From Prolixibacteraceae bacterium (GTDB lineage: Bacteria > Bacteroidota > Bacteroidia > Bacteroidales > Prolixibacteraceae): DNA of 32,323 nt. The translations under genes and the position numbers were made by a program. Below, piece by piece: positions 32,227 through 32,323 of the stretch (positions are counted from its first letter, which is position 1; each line of letters begins with the position of its first letter). The DNA lies in assembly GCA_016930365.1 (NCBI GenBank), contig JAFGGY010000003.1, forward strand, positions 1 to 32,323. The letters are read 5' to 3'. The notes below the pieces were generated by a model. That model saw only the letters and a list, made by a program, of their open reading frames with translations. It was not told the DNA's origin and did no database searches.

Positions 32227-32262
32227 TACAAAGGTATTGTTTTATTGATTAGGTTAATAATT

Positions 32263-32298
32263 AAAAAAGCCGGGTTAATGAATTAACCCGGCTTTTTT
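32263..32298. terminator. Bidirectional intrinsic terminator
   Basis: AAAAAAGCCGGGTTAAT (32263-32279) is matched by ATTAACCCGGCTTTTTT (32282-32298) around a 2-base loop; six As and six Ts flank the GC stem. It probably ends a gene beyond the right edge. Confidence 0.85.
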
Positions 32299-32323
32299 GT
32301 TTGTAGATATTTTATGGAATAAA

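Larger units (their letters stand above)
31932..32323. other. 392-base intergenic region with tandem degenerate repeats
   Basis: No gene is found. Two imperfect copies of an AT-rich unit follow each other at a period of about 120-142 bases, both ending in the TCTAA-rich block. The right end has a strong hairpin-terminator. The sequence may also hold the promoter of the Wzi gene, but no convincing -7 box was found. Confidence 0.5.

Overview
The window looks like a chromosomal segment of a Bacteroidota bacterium. The indications are low to moderate GC, starts with little Shine-Dalgarno sequence, several matches to the Bacteroidota promoter form TTTG-N(19-20)-TAnnTTTG, a Wzi-type capsule assembly protein, a GH10 xylanase, and WG-repeat and Lcl_C/FGE-type proteins. 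A marine or gut Bacteroidales/Marinilabiliales-like lineage fits best, but that is inference and the genus cannot be read from the sequence.

Layout. 1-1100 is a decayed accessory stretch: the tail of an unidentified gene, a GC-richer palindrome-bearing non-coding segment, a perfect 32-bp palindrome, and directly after it a frameshifted remnant of a Fic-family gene. A short ssb (minus) and a small Zn-ribbon gene with its own promoter follow. 2288-4800 is a probable operon of a PfpI-type protein, a cupin and two paralogous DJ-1-like proteins, closed by an intrinsic terminator. At 4864 a second co-directional series begins that runs to 21342 without any terminator I can see: a tautomerase, a ThDP-dependent enzyme, a half-domain-permuted FGE-fold protein, two nine-repeat WG proteins, a four-domain Lcl_C (DUF1566) protein, an envelope protein, an alpha/beta-hydrolase lipoprotein, an AGE-like (alpha/alpha)6-barrel enzyme, STAS, GlgX, STAS, an RsbW-like kinase, a membrane SpoIIE/PP2C phosphatase and a small winged-helix protein.

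The right third is more ordinary. It has minus-strand UroD-like and GH10 xylanase genes, a small CarboxypepD_reg-like secreted protein, the tRNA methylthiotransferase MtaB, a DoxX-like membrane protein, a DEAD-box helicase, a thioredoxin-fold protein followed by thiol peroxidase, a Zn-ribbon/TM2 protein and a Wzi-like outer-membrane protein. Its intergenic stretches carry a dispersed AT-rich repeat with a TCTAA heptad pattern.

How the genes may work together (inference). The most unusual part is 6808-21342. Four consecutive repeat proteins without signal peptides are encoded next to two envelope proteins and two carbohydrate-active enzymes, and then a complete partner-switching module (two STAS antagonists, kinase, membrane phosphatase) with glgX between the STAS genes. 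This suggests that an environmental signal sensed by the membrane phosphatase controls glycan storage or turnover, and perhaps the assembly of the repeat proteins. No reverse transcriptase, transposase, CRISPR array, rRNA or tRNA gene was seen.
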